This document shows positions 63,761 to 64,000 of a stretch of DNA of 64,000 bases, piece after piece. This DNA comes from Megalonaias nervosa (taxonomy: Eukaryota > Mollusca > Bivalvia > Unionida > Unionidae). Location: assembly GCA_016617855.1 (NCBI GenBank), contig JAECUM010009484.1, positions 27,397-91,396 of the forward strand. The letters are read 5' to 3'. The notes under the pieces were generated by a model. That model saw only the letters and a program-made list of their open reading frames with translations. It searched no databases and was not told where the DNA came from. Each line of letters opens with the position of its first letter. Positions within the stretch are counted from its first letter, which is position 1. Position numbers and translations under genes: made by a program.

Positions 63761-64000
63761 CTATCGTCTAACACGAAGACCACTTCGGGAAGTGAGACCA
63801 CTTCCTGCTATCAGACTAGCGGTTATATTTTTTTCTTTTTCTGACATTGGTACACTAGCCAACTCTGCTAGTTTTTGATTAGCAGCTTGATTTATTATTT
63901 TACTAATATTTGCGGGTATCACTTCAGTGCTAGCCAGTTTCACTGGTGGCTGAGGTTTTCGTAGTATTAATCGTGCTAGTCTATCCTTGATTGCTGAAAA
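63761..64000 (-). CDS. pVI-like minor capsid protein, copy B2, partial
   Basis: The C-terminal part of the same protein as 46160-46595: FSAIKDRLARLILRKP, STEVIPANISKIINQA and SLIAGSGLTSRSGL to a stop at 63761. The N-terminus is beyond the right edge. Confidence 0.65.
   Translation of the reverse strand, partial: FSAIKDRLARLILRKPQPPVKLASTEVIPANISKIINQAANQKLAELASVPMSEKEKNITASLIAGSGLTSRSGLRVRR

Larger units (their letters stand above)
50198..64000. mobile_element. Element B, copy B2 (runs past the right edge)
   Basis: Gene order: PLA2 and integrase (plus), replicase (minus), zinc protein and HNH (plus), small gene (minus), penton, two-membrane-segment protein, fibre, protease, PX, major capsid and pVI-like (minus). 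The order matches the part preserved in B1, offset by 16.4 kb at the replicase start and 17.6 kb at the capsid start. Confidence 0.82.

Overview
The window is animal genomic DNA made almost entirely of mobile DNA and endogenous virus. The first 20.5 kb holds LINE copies with an AP-type endonuclease, reverse transcriptase and RNase H (Nimb/I-like), a hAT transposon, tRNA-derived SINEs and fold-back repeats. Frames are broken and no intact host gene is visible. This points to an invertebrate. The TCAGT initiator plus AGATC downstream element in the viral repeats would suit an arthropod, but I cannot name the species.

Layout. 1-4374: non-coding DNA with one large fold-back repeat and two zinc-finger-like (SWIM) scraps. 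4375-13745: two LINE copies on the minus strand, one carrying a SINE and the other a decayed hAT element (9295-11841). 14455-20513: a head-to-tail array of further LINE copies. 20514-36460: element A, a nearly complete Polinton/Maverick (adintovirus-like) provirus with terminal inverted repeats of about 0.5 kb. It carries polymerase B, integrase with chromodomain, PLA2 domain, zinc ribbon, adenain-type protease, core proteins, major capsid, penton, packaging ATPase, a phage-like fibre gene and a two-membrane-segment protein. 36461-64000: element B, a second and very different provirus present as two head-to-tail copies (B1 and B2, period about 16.4-17.6 kb), running off the right edge.

Element B is the most interesting part. 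Its replication gene (51704-55169, partial copy at 36461-38741) joins a compact family B polymerase, a superfamily 1 helicase and a C-terminal HNH nuclease in one reading unit. Its integrase is unlike that of A, but its capsid, penton, ATPase and hydrophobic core proteins are divergent relatives of A's. The fibre gene is far more alike between A and B than the other genes, which suggests recent exchange.

How the genes fit together: polymerase (with helicase and nuclease in B) copies the genome, integrase inserts it, major capsid and penton build the shell, protease and core proteins mature it, the ATPase packages DNA, and PLA2 and fibre probably act at entry. Element A adds an inward-facing TATA/Inr/DPE promoter and a consensus splice donor in each terminal repeat, and a shared AATTTTATnTAA motif before many start codons. 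Both elements carry frame breaks. Several sit in homopolymer runs and could be sequencing errors; others are clean nonsense changes or deletions. Element A abuts B1 exactly inside the helicase region, yet its other end lies in LINE DNA without a matching target duplication, so one rearrangement (or an assembly join) must be involved.
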